Shown here piece after piece: positions 1 through 11,899 of a stretch of 64,000 nt of DNA. Source of the stretch: Lucifuga dentata (lineage: Eukaryota; Chordata; Actinopteri; Ophidiiformes; Bythitidae); assembly GCA_014773175.1 (NCBI GenBank), contig VXCM01002112.1:1-64000 (forward strand). The letters are read 5' to 3'. A program made the position numbers and the translations under genes. Numbering within the stretch: the first letter of the stretch is position 1; each line of letters opens with the position of its first letter. The notes under the pieces are model-generated. The model worked only from the letters and a program-made list of their open reading frames with translations, was not told where the DNA came from and did no database searches.

Positions 1-47
1 CCTAAGTACTTAAAATCCTCCACCTTCTTTATCTCTATTCCCTGTAA
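1..47 (-). pseudogene. LINE reverse-transcriptase scrap at window edge
   Basis: Read on the minus strand, these bases translate as LQGIEIKKVEDFKYLG. The KVEDFKYLG string is typical of the C-terminal part of the reverse transcriptase of fish non-LTR retrotransposons. The homology stops where a perfect inverted repeat begins (44-84), and the rest lies off the left edge. Too short to assign a clade. It is a relic, not a host gene. Confidence 0.55.
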
Positions 48-84
48 CCTCACCATTCCACTTGACCAGGAATGGTGAGGTTAC
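44..84. repeat. Perfect 16-bp inverted repeat, 9-nt loop
   Basis: Arms 44-59 (gtaacctcaccattcc) and 69-84 are exact reverse complements separated by nine bases. The left arm overlaps the end of the LINE scrap, so the structure may record a template-switch or foldback event rather than a functional hairpin. Confidence 0.85.
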
Positions 85-793
85 CAGGTCCAATAAATAT
101 GTATTCAAAATATTGAGCGCCATACAATGCAGACCATGACCCGAACAGTTTTAAACTGACTCTTGATAAAAAGCCTGACAGTTTGCAACACGTTGAGATG
201 AGTTTTTAATTCATCATTAAAAACTAAAAGCTTTATTTCCTCTCATCTTGACTGCTGAGGGTGAAATAGATCACGGAGTTTAACTTAAGATGAAGGTGAG
301 AAAAATGATTAAAAAGCTGTTTTATTATGAATACAGTTTACCAATAATTGATGCACTTAAAAATCAAGGTTGGAACTTAATGTCTTTCTCATCTATAGCG
401 CCAAGCTAGTGTATCAAAGTCATTTATCATTTTACGGTATAAGACGTCAGGTTTTTAATTTTGATGTTTTCTCTTGGCAGAGTTTGAAAAGAGAGAACAA
501 AGCTGCAGATCAGAGGAAAATCAAAGCACATGTGGTAAAACCATTTAGACCCGTGAAATTGTCTTGCCTGTCATTTGAACAGAGACCAGCAGAAGTGTCA
601 AGGCTGCTGGAAGCGTCACATAGTTCAGCAAAGTTACTTTTTGCACAAGTTGCTGCAAATTCACAGAATTCATTTGATCCAAAGATGAAATAACATATGA
701 CCTTCAATTTGTCTGTGATTTGAAGTTTTAGCTCAACTTCCTTTACAAATTTACAATACATGATGAGCTTTTTTTGATGGCTTTTCTGAAACC
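85..793. other. Unassigned sequence, no gene recognised
   Basis: AT-rich sequence with short chance frames on both strands. The longest, about 107 codons on the plus strand (370-693), has no recognisable domain. No repeat family was identified. Confidence 0.6.
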
Positions 794-895
794 TTGAAAG
801 GACCATACCAGTGATTTTGCATGTTTGAGCCCAGTAAATACTACCTTCATACATGATGTATTAACAGATTGTTTCCCAAAGCATACTACTGGAGC

Positions 896-896
<1 letters not shown>

Positions 897-926
<30 letters not shown>
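897..926. repeat. (AT)n microsatellite inside family A copy 1
   Basis: An AT run followed by a short GT run, at the position where the family consensus reads gcagtaaattttag. Family A copy 8 has an AT-rich array at the same internal site. Confidence 0.9.
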
Positions 927-932
<6 letters not shown>

Positions 933-1120
933 CAGAATTGTTTTTCCTGCCTTCCAGGCAGCTATTGATTTCAGCTTATTCCACACTATGCTAAAAAAAT
1001 CAACTTGTAGAGACTTGAAACAAGCTTGAGATAAGTAATCCATCACAGCAAACAAGATGTCTATTCAATTTTTTCTCATAGTTACCTTTTTTTAACTGAT
1101 CCGACACAGAGCAACACAGA

Positions 1121-1827
1121 TCCAACATGGATGAAAAAAAGAACTAATCATATGCACCAAATCAGACTTTAAAACAGAGTGGTTCTTACTGATGGGCAAC
1201 AGGTTAAAACAGTCAAAAGTTTTAATATCTTGGGACATATTTTGACTGCCGACTTAGCTTCTCTGACAACACAGAGTATACTGTAATGAAATGCTCATAG
1301 CGACTCAATCTCCTCAGGAGACTTAATAGTCTTGGAGTACGACAGGAGATCTTAGAAATAATCTACAAAAGTCTCACTGAGAGTATTTTAACTTTTCATC
1401 TCCCAGCCTGGTAGAGTCATCTAAGCTGTAAACTGAAAACTAAGCTCTTCGGAACTGTCCTATTAGCAGCAAAATAGCTGGTAAACCACAAATGTCCATG
1501 ACTGACCTTAATACGAACAGGGCGATGAATAAAGCAAGGAACATCCTGAAAGACAGCTCCCATCCTCTATTCAATCAATTTGAAATCTGGGAGGTGCAAT
1601 AGAGCACCACTGGCAGCCAAAAAGGATTTTAAGGGATCTTTTATTCCAACTGCCACAAATATTCTTAACTCTGCACCACTTATACCTGTTCTATTGTTTG
1701 GCTCTCTCTTTCTTTGTCATATGGGTTTTATGTATGTATGAAGTGTGTTTGATTCTTAATGATGTGCTGAAGACAAATTTCCACATATGGTTGACAACAA
1801 AGTTCTATTCAATTCTATTCTATTCAT
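1121..1827 (+). mobile_element. LINE 3' end, truncated, inserted in family A
   Basis: Frame-shifted translations show reverse-transcriptase C-terminal strings typical of fish LINEs: VKSFNILG, FDCRLSFSDNTEY, then SKIAGKPQMSMTDLN and DSSHPLFNQFE. Several stops and shifts break the frame. The 3' end is a tail ending gacaacaaagttctattc with repeated attct units. The 5' truncation is normal for LINE insertions. Flanking family A sequence resumes on both sides. It looks CR1/L2/Rex-like, but the clade is not secure. Confidence 0.75.
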
Positions 1828-2115
1828 GAAAATGTGCCATGTGTCTCTGCCAGGTAAAATAGTCCCAGAGAAAACTATTTCTACCAGACACATCAAAATG
1901 TCTATGCCTTCTACATGCGGGTTAGCAGGCAAACATTGAATTTTAAGGTAAGTGTAACACCTGAACATTTGCTTTTCAAAGATTTAGGGGATTTGGCAAA
2001 ATAACACAAAAAATAAAATACACTTTTATATTTTGGAAAATGGTTGGCAGCAACATAGATTGTATATGGATATTACTGGGCTCAAACATGCAAAACCAGC
2101 AGTATGGTCATTTAA

Positions 2116-3028
2116 GAAAAAATAAGTTTTACCAATAATCCCACAATCCCACCCAAAACAACTGACTTTATTTTTATAGTTTTTATTCATCTGTCAATAA
2201 AAAGTTGTGTTTTTATCATGGAAGCAGGATAAATATTCAGGATTTATATCAGGTGATAAAGCTCTAAGTCTCATAACACGCTCCAACAATCTGCCTGTTC
2301 TAATTACAACAGCAATCATAAAGTGTCAGAATGAAAAGCAATATAAACAAAGCATAACATTCAAAACGACAATATTGCACTGATTAATATAGCTGTGACG
2401 ATGTTTGAAGTCATTTCATTATTTAATTTCGCTACCACAGAGTAAAGAAAAACGTCAAAACTTCCCAATGAAATTCAAAGTGATTTTACTTCTTGTGCCA
2501 ATTTATACAGTTTAGTCTGAAACAAGACACTTGGTTAATGACAACAAACAAGTGAAAGTGACAAAGTGCTTGATTAAGACAATGGGAGAGATAACGTCTG
2601 ATCACATTAGAGGAGGCAGATATTTTTGTGAGCAGCGTGTTCGACAGGCTGTTATCTTACAGTCTGGATGATAAGATCACAGTGGAGCCTTAAGAAATAA
2701 TACGTTTTAGGTAGGGTGAATCAAGAGCAGCATTAATGTAATCTGTGGCATATGCTGTTACGAATCTAATAGACTGATAATCTCACCTCTCACTGCCGGC
2801 GGAACCAATCTCTGTGCGATAACGAGCTCAAATTTGGGGCCGATCAGCTGCTTTGTCGCATTGGACCCGAACGTGAATATCTGCCATTAAGATCTGAAAA
2901 CAACACGGAGATGTCTGTAAAGCAAAGAGGAAACGGGAGATGAACAGATACACTCGTCTCATTCTGCTCCTTCCCCACGTCGAGCTTAATGCTACCCGGC
3001 TAACACACAATGATCCTGCAATCAGAAC
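2116..3028. other. Unassigned intergenic sequence
   Basis: No coding frame or recognised repeat. About 2560-2830 is less AT-rich and carries GATA-like and homeodomain-like cores, but nothing beyond composition supports a function. Confidence 0.5.
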
Positions 3029-3597
3029 TTAAAGGAACATACTGGTGATTTTGCATGTTTGAGTCCAATATATATACAGCCCAAATACATTTACATTTAC
3101 GTTTACCTTTACATTACTGATAGCCATTTTCCAAAACATAAAACCAAATTTTCCTGTTATTTAGCTAACTCCTATGATCTTTTGAAATCTAATGTTCAGA
3201 TGATACACCCACCTTAAAACTCAGTGTTTTGCTGACTAACATGTACATCTGAAAGCAGAAGGCACAGCTGGTAAAAGCTGACTTCCCCCGGGACTGTATT
3301 TCCTGGCGGAAACATACATTTTCCACTGCGTAGCTCTGTGTTGGATCAATTAAATAAAGTTACTTTGACAAAAAATTCAATAGATGCTGTGTTCGCTGGG
3401 ATGGATTTTTTGTTTCAAACAGGTTTCAAGTCTCTACAAGTTGAGAACAGCATACTGGAATGAACTGAAACCAATGACAGTCTGGAAGGTTGGATAAAAA
3501 AAATTCTAAAATTTACCGCTCCAGTAGTATGTTTTGGAAAATGGTTCTCAGTATTTATTACTCTCAAATATGCAATATCACTTTTCTGATCCTTTCA
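3029..3597 (-). mobile_element. Family A element, copy 2
   Basis: Full-length copy of about 569 bp in inverted orientation. The left end is TTAAAGGAACATACTGG with tgcatgtttgag following. The right end (atgttttggaaaatggtt ... gatcctttca) is degraded and no longer shows TTAA. The internal landmarks tctctacaagttga and gtctggaaggtt match the other minus copies. Confidence 0.85.
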
Positions 3598-3719
3598 GAT
3601 AAGCAAACCAGTTTAACAAATATTGGTGATCAGATGTTTTGAGTCAAACCTTTGGCCAATCCTGTGTGTTAGACAGTAGTTTGGGTGGAAAGACAGGAAA
3701 CCTTTCAACAACCCAACAA

Positions 3720-5450
3720 CATTTGGAGGTACTCAGTTACTTTACCTGCATTTTAACAGCAGGCACCAGGGTCTAATATTAGATCCTGGGCTGTAGTTTC
3801 TAACTTTCAAAAGGACCCACTTTCAAAGTGCCTGTCACACCACAGGAACTTTGTCTGGAACTCGCATACTTTCCTTAATTTCTCATCAAGGAATCCTCAT
3901 CCATTTTGGTACCAGAGCTATTTCCTGAATCATTGATGCTACTTGGTCCTACTCCAGGGTAGGTTGTCTTTGATGGCTCAGGAACTGCAGGATGGACTTT
4001 GAGTCATCCACTTAAAATGAAAAACTATTTAAATAAATCTTGCTGTGTTTATGGGGACGTGGACTTGTGGTGCCATGTGGTTGTTGCACCATAGACAAAC
4101 ACATTTTATCATAATCATCACAGAACTCAAAGCGAGCAAGGGATTTACTGAAGGAACCATTTCATTCCTACTTTGGATAATTCTAGGTAAAAATTCCTTA
4201 TTTACTTTCAAAATTTAGACTCAAAAGCTCTGAATATTAGTACTTACTGATAAGGAACTTTCCCTTTGTTTCACGCCAAGGAACTAGGACCTGTTTTTGG
4301 TAACACAACAACTATAATTCCCAAACCATTTTTTAGCTCCTGCTGCAGGGGAGGTACTTTCCGAGAGAAGGTGCAAGACCTTCCATCTAGGACAAGGAAA
4401 TCAAGAAAGACTTTGAGTTTTCTACTGGAAATGAAAAAGTATTTTCAAAAATCTTGCTGCATTTAGCAGAACTAGCACAGTGTCCGTTCAAAACATGCCT
4501 GTTCGGAACCAGCCGGACTTTATGGTGTGTGCCGCAGCCTGCCATAATTTTGTTCTGGATGTCCTTGTGAGCTAGCTTTGTTTGCTGTACGGGGTCAGGT
4601 TGAGACCATGCTACTGGACTGGAGCATATGCTGCTGCGCCTGCAGCATATCCTGCCACGTGGACTACTTTTTACCAGCACAGCTCAATTTGAGAACCACT
4701 TATCCAAACAACTTCACACGTGACACTGCACGTCCTTGGGTCCTGAGTAATAAACCTGCTGAATATCACCTTCATACACTGGCAGGTTTTTGAGATTTTG
4801 GTGCCACAGATGGACAAAGATTTCTACTTTATAGTTAGACTAGTGTAGCGCCTCTTCAAAATGTGCCAGGTCGGACTGGACCAGACTTTCTGGTGTGCGC
4901 TGCAGCCTGCCATAATTTAGTGCTGCACGTCCTCGTGAGCTAGCTTTGTTTGCTGTACAGGGTCAGGTTGAGACCGTGACACTGGACCAGAGCATATGCT
5001 GGATGCCTGGAGCATATCCTGCCACCGCGACTGGAACATATCCTGCCACGCGGATTACTTTTTACTGACACAGGTCAATTTGAGAACTGCTCATCCAAAC
5101 AACTTCACACGCGACTCTGTACATGCAGAGCCAGGTTCTAGAGATATTGGTGCCACAGACAGAGATTTCTGGCTTTATAGATAGATGCCGACTTAATCGT
5201 GGTAGAGATCACTTCTGTAATTTCCATAACCTTCATTGAAAACAAGCAAGGAACTCTTGAAGGAACCATTTTGTTCCTACTTTGGATAGTTCTTCATAAA
5301 GTAATTTGTTATAGTTCCGAACTTAAGGTCCAAAAGTGCCACAAGTTGGTCTGGGAATTATTGCAGCAGATTTTTCATTGTTCAAGCAAAAAAACCATCA
5401 CACATGAGTTCAGCTTTTATTCGCACCAGAAGACTGGATTAATGTAGCCA
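3720..5450. repeat. Complex internally duplicated repeat block (family E)
   Basis: Unidentified block built of repeated modules. The module near 3991-4050 (gactttgagtcatccac ... aatcttgctgtgttt) recurs near 4409-4466. The module near 4145-4185 (gaaggaaccatttcattcc) recurs near 5252-5295. In between lies a 368-bp-period tandem duplication. No transposase-like frame was seen. It may be a degraded non-autonomous transposon or a satellite-like array. Confidence 0.6.
4492..5180. repeat. Two-unit tandem duplication, about 368-bp period
   Basis: Unit 1 (about 4492-4810) and unit 2 (about 4860-5180) share gcagcctgccataattt, gtgagctagctttgtttgct, ggtcaggttgagacc, ggagcatatcctgccac-type strings and atccaaacaacttcacac in the same order. 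Unit 2 also contains an extra internal copy of the short string catatcctgccac. The offset measured at gcagcctgcc is 368 bases (4534 to 4902). Confidence 0.85.
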
Positions 5451-5879
5451 CATTATCTGACAACATACTTGAAATGTATAAATTTAGTTCTGAATTCTAA
5501 TTCTGCTCTCTCCTGAATTTGTTCTACCTTCAAGTTCACATTCACGTCAGTATCTTTATTTTGCTGACCCTTATTTGACATTTTGTGTGATATGATTGAA
5601 CAGAGCACTCCTCCCTCTTCCCTCTCTCCTTCTCCATTATGGAAAAATTATTAACATCTGCTACACAGACATCAGGAGAAGTCATGCATGCCTTAATGGC
5701 CCCTTGTTTAGTCATTTATGGGTAAGCATGTCATTATTTCAGGATTTATGATCAACCAGATACAGAATGCGTTCTCCCTGAGTTTCACCTAGCAATTATT
5801 TATTTTGATTTTTATGGCAAGAAAGTTTTCTATCCTCCCTCACTATCCAATTAATGTTGATGATCAAGCATGTCTTACT

Positions 5880-5996
5880 GCTTTAGCTGCTTTAGCTTGT
5901 TTTTATCTGCGTTTATGTCCTTTGTTGCAATGTAAAACATTTTGTGATCAGCTTGTTTTGTAAAAGTGCTGTATTAATAAATCTTGTCTTTGACAA
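5880..5996 (+). mobile_element. Probable LINE 3' tail fragment
   Basis: The string gttttgtaaaagtgctgtat followed by taataaatcttgtcttt resembles the 3' UTR end of common fish LINEs (an ...agtgctatataaataaa... type ending). No coding part remains, so this rests on tail similarity only. Confidence 0.4.
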
Positions 5997-6900
5997 CAAA
6001 CTGGGATGCAGATCCAAGGACAGGTAAAGAATGCAATGTAAGGCTGTGAATACCAGCTTGGATGTCTGTGTCTGTAAAAATATATATATATAAAATAAAA
6101 AAAATAAAAAAACACTCCTTTGTTTCGTTGAAAGCTGCGCTGAGCAATCTTTTTATATATAAAACATTACATTAAGCGGCTGCAATAGTGGCCCATCTCA
6201 ACTATATGTGACCCAATAGCTTCAGATAAATTAAATTCTGATGCTGCCACAGGAATTTAGGAGTGAAAACCTCATCAACATGAATGAATGTGATGTGTGC
6301 TGCTGATATTATAATTTAGGGTTTGTTAGTTCTCACAATTCTGTCAGAATTTAAGTCCACCTTAAATAAATATAAATTTTCAGTGTCTACTAATTAGCGT
6401 TGAAACTTTTCTTCCTGGGGAAGGGTTAGAAAGGGTTAGTGATTCTTTGCTAATTCCATGTGAATATAATAATATGATGATATCAGACAAGGAACTGAGC
6501 AGCATGCAACTTATTATATGCTATAATGTAGCCTTTGTGTTAGTTAGCATACTCTTAAGTTCCTGTATAGACTTTTTACCACCCCAAGAATTTATATGGA
6601 CCCATCTGACCTCCCCATTAAATGTTTTTCTGCAGGCATCACTCAATTTCAAATAGATTTTTATATCCCGTCACACCCAAATGTTTTTGCGTCTGCAACT
6701 CTGTTCAGCACAGTTTGCACAGTAGGCAGTGGTAGGTAGTAGAATATGTTTCTCAGAATGTTTCTGGTAATAGAAAGTGAAGAGGAAAAAAACGGAGAGA
6801 AAAATGCAAATGAACACATAAGTTTGTGAGTTCCTCAAAGTGTAAAAATAACTAAATATAAAGAATCTGTAAAGGGCTATGGGCTAGTCACATGGGGGAA

Positions 6901-6922
6901 AACACACACACACACACACACA
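6901..6922. repeat. (AC)n microsatellite
   Basis: About eleven CA units in otherwise unique sequence. Confidence 0.9.
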
Positions 6923-9900
6923 TTCCTGCAGTAAGAGCATCTTGCACAAACCTTTCCTGACATTCTGTCTCAGCCCTGGAGCAGCCCCGAGGAAGCCGCC
7001 TCAGATCAAGGTCATCGCATCACTCAGTCCCTGAAGCTGCAGCTGCAGCAGTCAAACAGCCCTCACATCTACAGATGACAAGATTTGTTCCAAAATGCAA
7101 CAACACACAACCTGCATCTGCTGCTGGAAAATGATTGATAGCACAAAAGCTATAAATAGACAACAACATATAACCTAGTGTTTCAGGTTATTAAACAGTG
7201 AGATAGTGATTGCTGCTTCTGATGCTAATGTAGAATTTCAGAGATTAATTCCTCAAACGATCTGTTGAGGAGAACAGATGAGGCCTCTGTCGGACTTGAA
7301 CCAAAATAAGGATGCACAGAGGGTGTGTGGGGGGTTTTCATTGCAAAAGACACCATCTGGTGTCAGTGCGTGGTGTTGCTCACCATGACCAATTGTGTCA
7401 TTAGATTATTGAATAATTACAAGACAGATCATGTCTACCCGGAGAACATGCCTTTCAACTGCATTAGCACGTCCATCTGCAGAAAAAATGGAAAATGAGC
7501 GAGGATTGAGACATGAAAACTCACACAGCATTCAGAAGTAAAGAGGAACTTTTATATTGACAATGATAATTGTGTGAGTAGGTGTCAGGGCTTTTTTTTT
7601 TTATTATGTTTTTACATATTTGATTAGAAGTAAAAAGCTTCAAATGATAATCCAAGTCCCTGTTTCTGTATGTGCTCACTATATCTCCCTCTGAGTGGAA
7701 AGTCCCTGCTGAGTTGAAGTGGGACTTTAAATGAGTCTTGCATTGCTCTGGGCAGTGAGGAATCTTTTATTAATGAACGCTGCACTTTGTCTCAGGTGAA
7801 ATCGTCTCTATAATGGCGAGGGAATGCCTCCGAAGCCTCCCACTGCTGCAACACAGAGCTAAGTGGGTTTTCTCCCACTTTAGATCATAGATTTACTGTT
7901 TAACTCCAGGAAACTATGGTTTAGGAACTTTCTTTGTGGCCAGGTGGGACAGCAGAATGAAAATAAGGATATGTATGAAATCCCTGCCTCTTATGAAGAA
8001 AATGAGATTAGTGTGGGGAGGCGGTTCTCAGATTCAGACTCAAATCTCAAAAGGAAGAGATTGATCCCAGAATGAGATATCCACCGTTAGAAAAGACTGA
8101 CACCTACAGTACTCCTACAGAATGGTTGTTGGCATGAAATAAAGCATATTATTGCCTCCTACTGAGGTTTAAGTCGTCTTGAGACAAGTGAGTACAGTAT
8201 GGTTCTATTTTGAAGAATTCTAGGCTGGATTTTTAAGTAGATACACAGCATGTAAAAAAATCTTTTATAATGCCTTTAGTAATCAACAAATCTCAGAATG
8301 CCCTGTCACAAACATCAAACATGACTAACTGATGTGTTTTTCATCTGCAGTTATCCTTTTTCTTCATTGTCTGCTTTGTTTCTTTCAAACAAGTTGAATT
8401 TAATTTAATTTTAACTTTTTTTTCTGAGAAAATTTGAACAGGAATAATATAACAGCAATGACACATTTAAATTAACTACATGATAAAAATGAAAATTAAA
8501 GAACCATACTACTAACTTAGGTTTGAGTTAGTTAGGTTTTCAAATCTAGGTCATCAAATTTACATAAGTTAAAAAAAAAAAGTGGGAATTTGTAATCTTT
8601 GGGGTATGGACTTCTGTTGCAGGACCCAGGACAGGAAGGTTTACAGTGTGGAAGCAGTTGTTAATATAAGGGAGGGTATGGATAGGGTTAGCATAGGGTC
8701 CTATTCTGATTCCTCCATCCAGCACCACATGGTTATGATTAAGGTTAGGCTAATTTAATATCCCATATAATTCTCTTATTAAATCTGCATGAATCACTTT
8801 GAGAAAAATGTACATAAAGAGACAAAAGTGTAAGATAATTTCACTCAGCGTGCAAAAATCAATGGAGTCTGCAACAAAACAGCATTAAGGCTGAATTGTT
8901 AACACTCTTAACATTCTTGTACTCTAACATTCTTGTTACTCAGTTGACAGTTTGTGGTTGTGTTGTGTTGTGATGTTGTGTTGCACCTGGAAACGTTCAG
9001 ACAGGAAATAACACCAGATGACAAAGTGACCTTTGTGTGTATTTCTGATATGGTTTTAGCAAAAGATGAGTGAACCAGACTGAAAAATTTCATTCAACCT
9101 CCATTCATGTTTATCTGTTTTGTTCCTTTAGCATTATGATGTGAGGTGCTGCCCTTTACCATGTGCATCTGACAAGCATTTGCTGCAAAAACTCCCAAAG
9201 GCAACGGAGATACAAACAAAAACATTTGGCTTGTGACATCTCATTCATGGAGTTGCTGTGTGTCGTACAGAGATTAAGTGAAATTCTGGTCAACTTTTTT
9301 TTTTTTTTTTTTTTTAATCCAACCCTCTTATTTAGAATAGAGAACTGAAGTAGCAGGTCTAATATCTGTTGTCTTGCCATCCGTTTGCTGCCCTGAGATG
9401 CATTTGACAGGCTCTCTGACTCCTAGTCACACGGGTTTTATGGCATTTCAAGCCTCTCGTTGAAATGATTTATGTGCCTGGCACAGATGTTGCTCAGATC
9501 CGGATTTTTCATTCAATTACTGAATCTATCTTGCTGTTTTAATTATGGCTATGAAAAGTCCCATATCCCTCCTCTTCAGCTGCACTCTTCTGCCCATATT
9601 AAAGCCCTGAAATAATGCAGACATCCACGCTCCTGTCAGGTACTACTCAAACCTTGTTCCATTTCTTCTAAGTTCAAGTAGCGGGGAGGATACACAGCAG
9701 TTTAACAGATCTGCTGAGGTTCTGAGTCAGACTCATAATGACAGAGAACCTGAGTGATATGTATGTGTAAGCTGTGTCTCAGTTCAGCATCTGTAGACCA
9801 GATAACCTCACAAAGCCTGTCCCAGTTCAATGACTCCACATCAAATCCTGTTTGTTTTTCATGGGCATTACTGTATACAGCTTTTGTGACTGTATTGGTG

Positions 9901-9983
9901 CTAAACATTTAAAACAAAAGTTGCTGAGACTGAATTTGCTAAAATGATGGGTGTTTCTCAAGCCTACACATAGCAACTAATGT

Positions 9984-10566
9984 AAAACGTCCATAACGTG
10001 ATTTTGCATGTTTAAGCCCAATAAATATGATCCACATATGCGTTACGTTACTGCCAACCATTTTCCAAAACATAAAACTTTATTTTAATTTTCCTGTTAT
10101 TTCGCCAAATTCCCTAATCTCTCAAAATCAAATGTTCAGGTGATTCACCCATCTTAAAATTCAATGTTTCACCTGTACAACTATAGAAGGCACAGTCGTT
10201 TTCACTGCTTGGTAAAAGCCGTCTTCTCCTGGGACTATATTCCCTGGTGGAGACATACATTATCAGATTGGTTAAATAAAGCTGCTTAGACAAAAAAAAA
10301 AAAAAANAAAAAAAAAAAAAAAACTTTATAGACAAAGTGTTTGCTGTGATGGATTACTTACCTCAAACACATTTCAAGTCTCTACAAGTTGATTTTCATA
10401 GAGTACTGGAATGAACTAAAGCCAATAGCAGTCTGGAAAGTCAGAGGGAAAAAAAAAAAATGTACCGCTCCAGTAGTGTGTGTTGCGAAATATTGTCAGT
10501 AACGCAACATGTAAGCGGGTTGTATATATTGAGCTCAAACATGCACTGTTGCCGGTATTTTCCTTT
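9984..10566 (-). mobile_element. Family A element, copy 3
   Basis: Near full-length copy in inverted orientation. The left end is worn (cataacgtgattttgcatg, tttaagcccaataaat) and the right end reads gagctcaaacatgc ... ggtattttccttt. An oligo-A run containing a single N (10307) sits at the internal gacaaaaa site of the family, so the true length at this point is unknown. Confidence 0.8.
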
Positions 10567-10661
10567 CATCGTGTTTTTGTTCATCTGCATTTTTTTGTTG
10601 TTTTTTCTTCTTTTTTTGCACAGACTCTGGCTTTCATTTGTAGTTTTTTTTTTTTTTTTTT

Positions 10662-10662
10662 N
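10662..10662. other. Single-N gap in a T homopolymer
   Basis: Single N between two T runs. Similar single Ns occur at 10307, 12121, 15282, 15479, 18697, 23262, 27423, 37858, 43227, 46135, 52903, 58011, 62903 and 63084. Confidence 0.9.
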
Positions 10663-10734
10663 TTTTTTTTTTTTTTTTTCAGTTACTATTTACCTGATAA
10701 GTTTGAGGAAAGAGTGAAAAAAAACAAAAAACAA

Positions 10735-10960
10735 AGAAACAGTAGTATGTGGGCATTGCCAGCTCAGGCCTGACACAACTGACCAATAAGAGCAGAGCAG
10801 GCCTTTTGGGAGGAGGGGCTTGAAGAGCCTGTTTTCACTCAATGTGCACAATGATGCTTCAGCTAGGGAGAGTGAATTGAATCAACATGTTTTGCACATT
10901 AAAGCATTTTCGTGTCTTGAAATAAACTTCTAAATGAAAATAACGAAGACATTTGCATAT
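10735..10960 (-). mobile_element. Family C repeat, copy 1 (partial)
   Basis: On the minus strand this reads cattgagtgaaaacaggct followed by a ctcttattggtcag module and a caggcctgagctgg module. The same modules occur in order in three plus-strand copies (near 30.2, 33.2 and 47.1 kb). Non-coding; probably a non-autonomous transposon. Confidence 0.6.
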
Positions 10961-11838
10961 ATAAAAAAACATGATTATTACGGTGATGATTCAACTTTAA
11001 TTCTGTCTGGAAAGCATAATAAGTACAGTGGATCTGTGTTTTATCAAACTTAAACACGTAAATTTGTTTGATTGGAAATAATGGTTTAGTTTATCTAAGA
11101 GCACAAGGGTCTTTAAAGCTTGAGTTTTGTATCTTTAGTGTTTAGATTCTGTTGTTTCAGGTCACATGAATAAATATAATCAAGTAAGTCTGACACTAAC
11201 TTTTGAATCTAAATAATGTAAAAACGTTTAATAATTTTACATATTTTTGGAATCACTTTTTCAAACAGCAAGTTGAATTTCTCATTTCGAAACAAATCTT
11301 ACTCATTTCTTTGCAAAAGTTTATCCTGTTTGTCTTTCTCACTCTGGCTCATTTGAAATTAGATTCAAGCATCCACAGAGCTTTACTCTTGTCAGTCAAA
11401 TGGCCGCTTGTGTGGCACAGCAAGATGACACATCTTAAGTTGATAAGATAGATGACAAGATGCACATCCTCAGTTGTCGGAAATGCACCCGAGCAGCAGC
11501 AGTGGTGCTTCGCTCTTCTGAAGCTCTCTCTCCTCGGCCCTTTGGGTATCTGCTTGGCGACGCTCTCTACCTGCTTACTTTTCTCTCTGAGGTTTTGTTT
11601 TTCCTACTTAAGTGGCTGAGCTCTTCTCCACGCTTCCAGCAGACCTCATGCATTTTTATTGCCATCTGGAGAATACCAACAGGTCTTAACAAGGGGGCTC
11701 TTGCTTAAAAAAAAAAAGTGCTTACCGCAGAGACGAACTACCAGTCAAATGCACTCATTTGACTGGCCGTGACCTAGTGTGTGTTTGTGCAATGGGTTTG
11801 TGTGTGTTTGAGAGAGAAATCTAAAAAAGAAAAAAAAC

Positions 11839-11899
<61 letters not shown>

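Larger units (their letters stand above)
794..2115 (+). mobile_element. Family A element, copy 1 (split by a LINE)
   Basis: Non-autonomous DNA element of about 600 bp. Its left end reads (TT)AAAGGACCATACC...TGCATGTTTGAGCCCA and its right end is the inverted complement of this, so the terminal inverted repeats are about 90-100 bp. Internal landmarks (crttccagactgcc, gtagagacttgaaac, tagtcccag) recur in all copies and define this orientation as plus. No open frame of note. The element is split between 1120 and 1828 by a LINE 3' fragment; without it the length is about 615 bp. Other copies have TTAA at both ends, which suggests piggyBac-type targeting, but no transposase is present. Confidence 0.85.
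5451..9983. other. Mostly unique intergenic sequence
   Basis: No host gene recognised. Contents are a possible LINE tail (5880-5996), an (AC)n run (6901-6922), short homopolymers and two stretches of balanced composition that could be conserved non-coding sequence (about 7700-7860 and 9475-9650; the latter contains AT-rich homeodomain-type cores). All frames are short. Confidence 0.5.
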
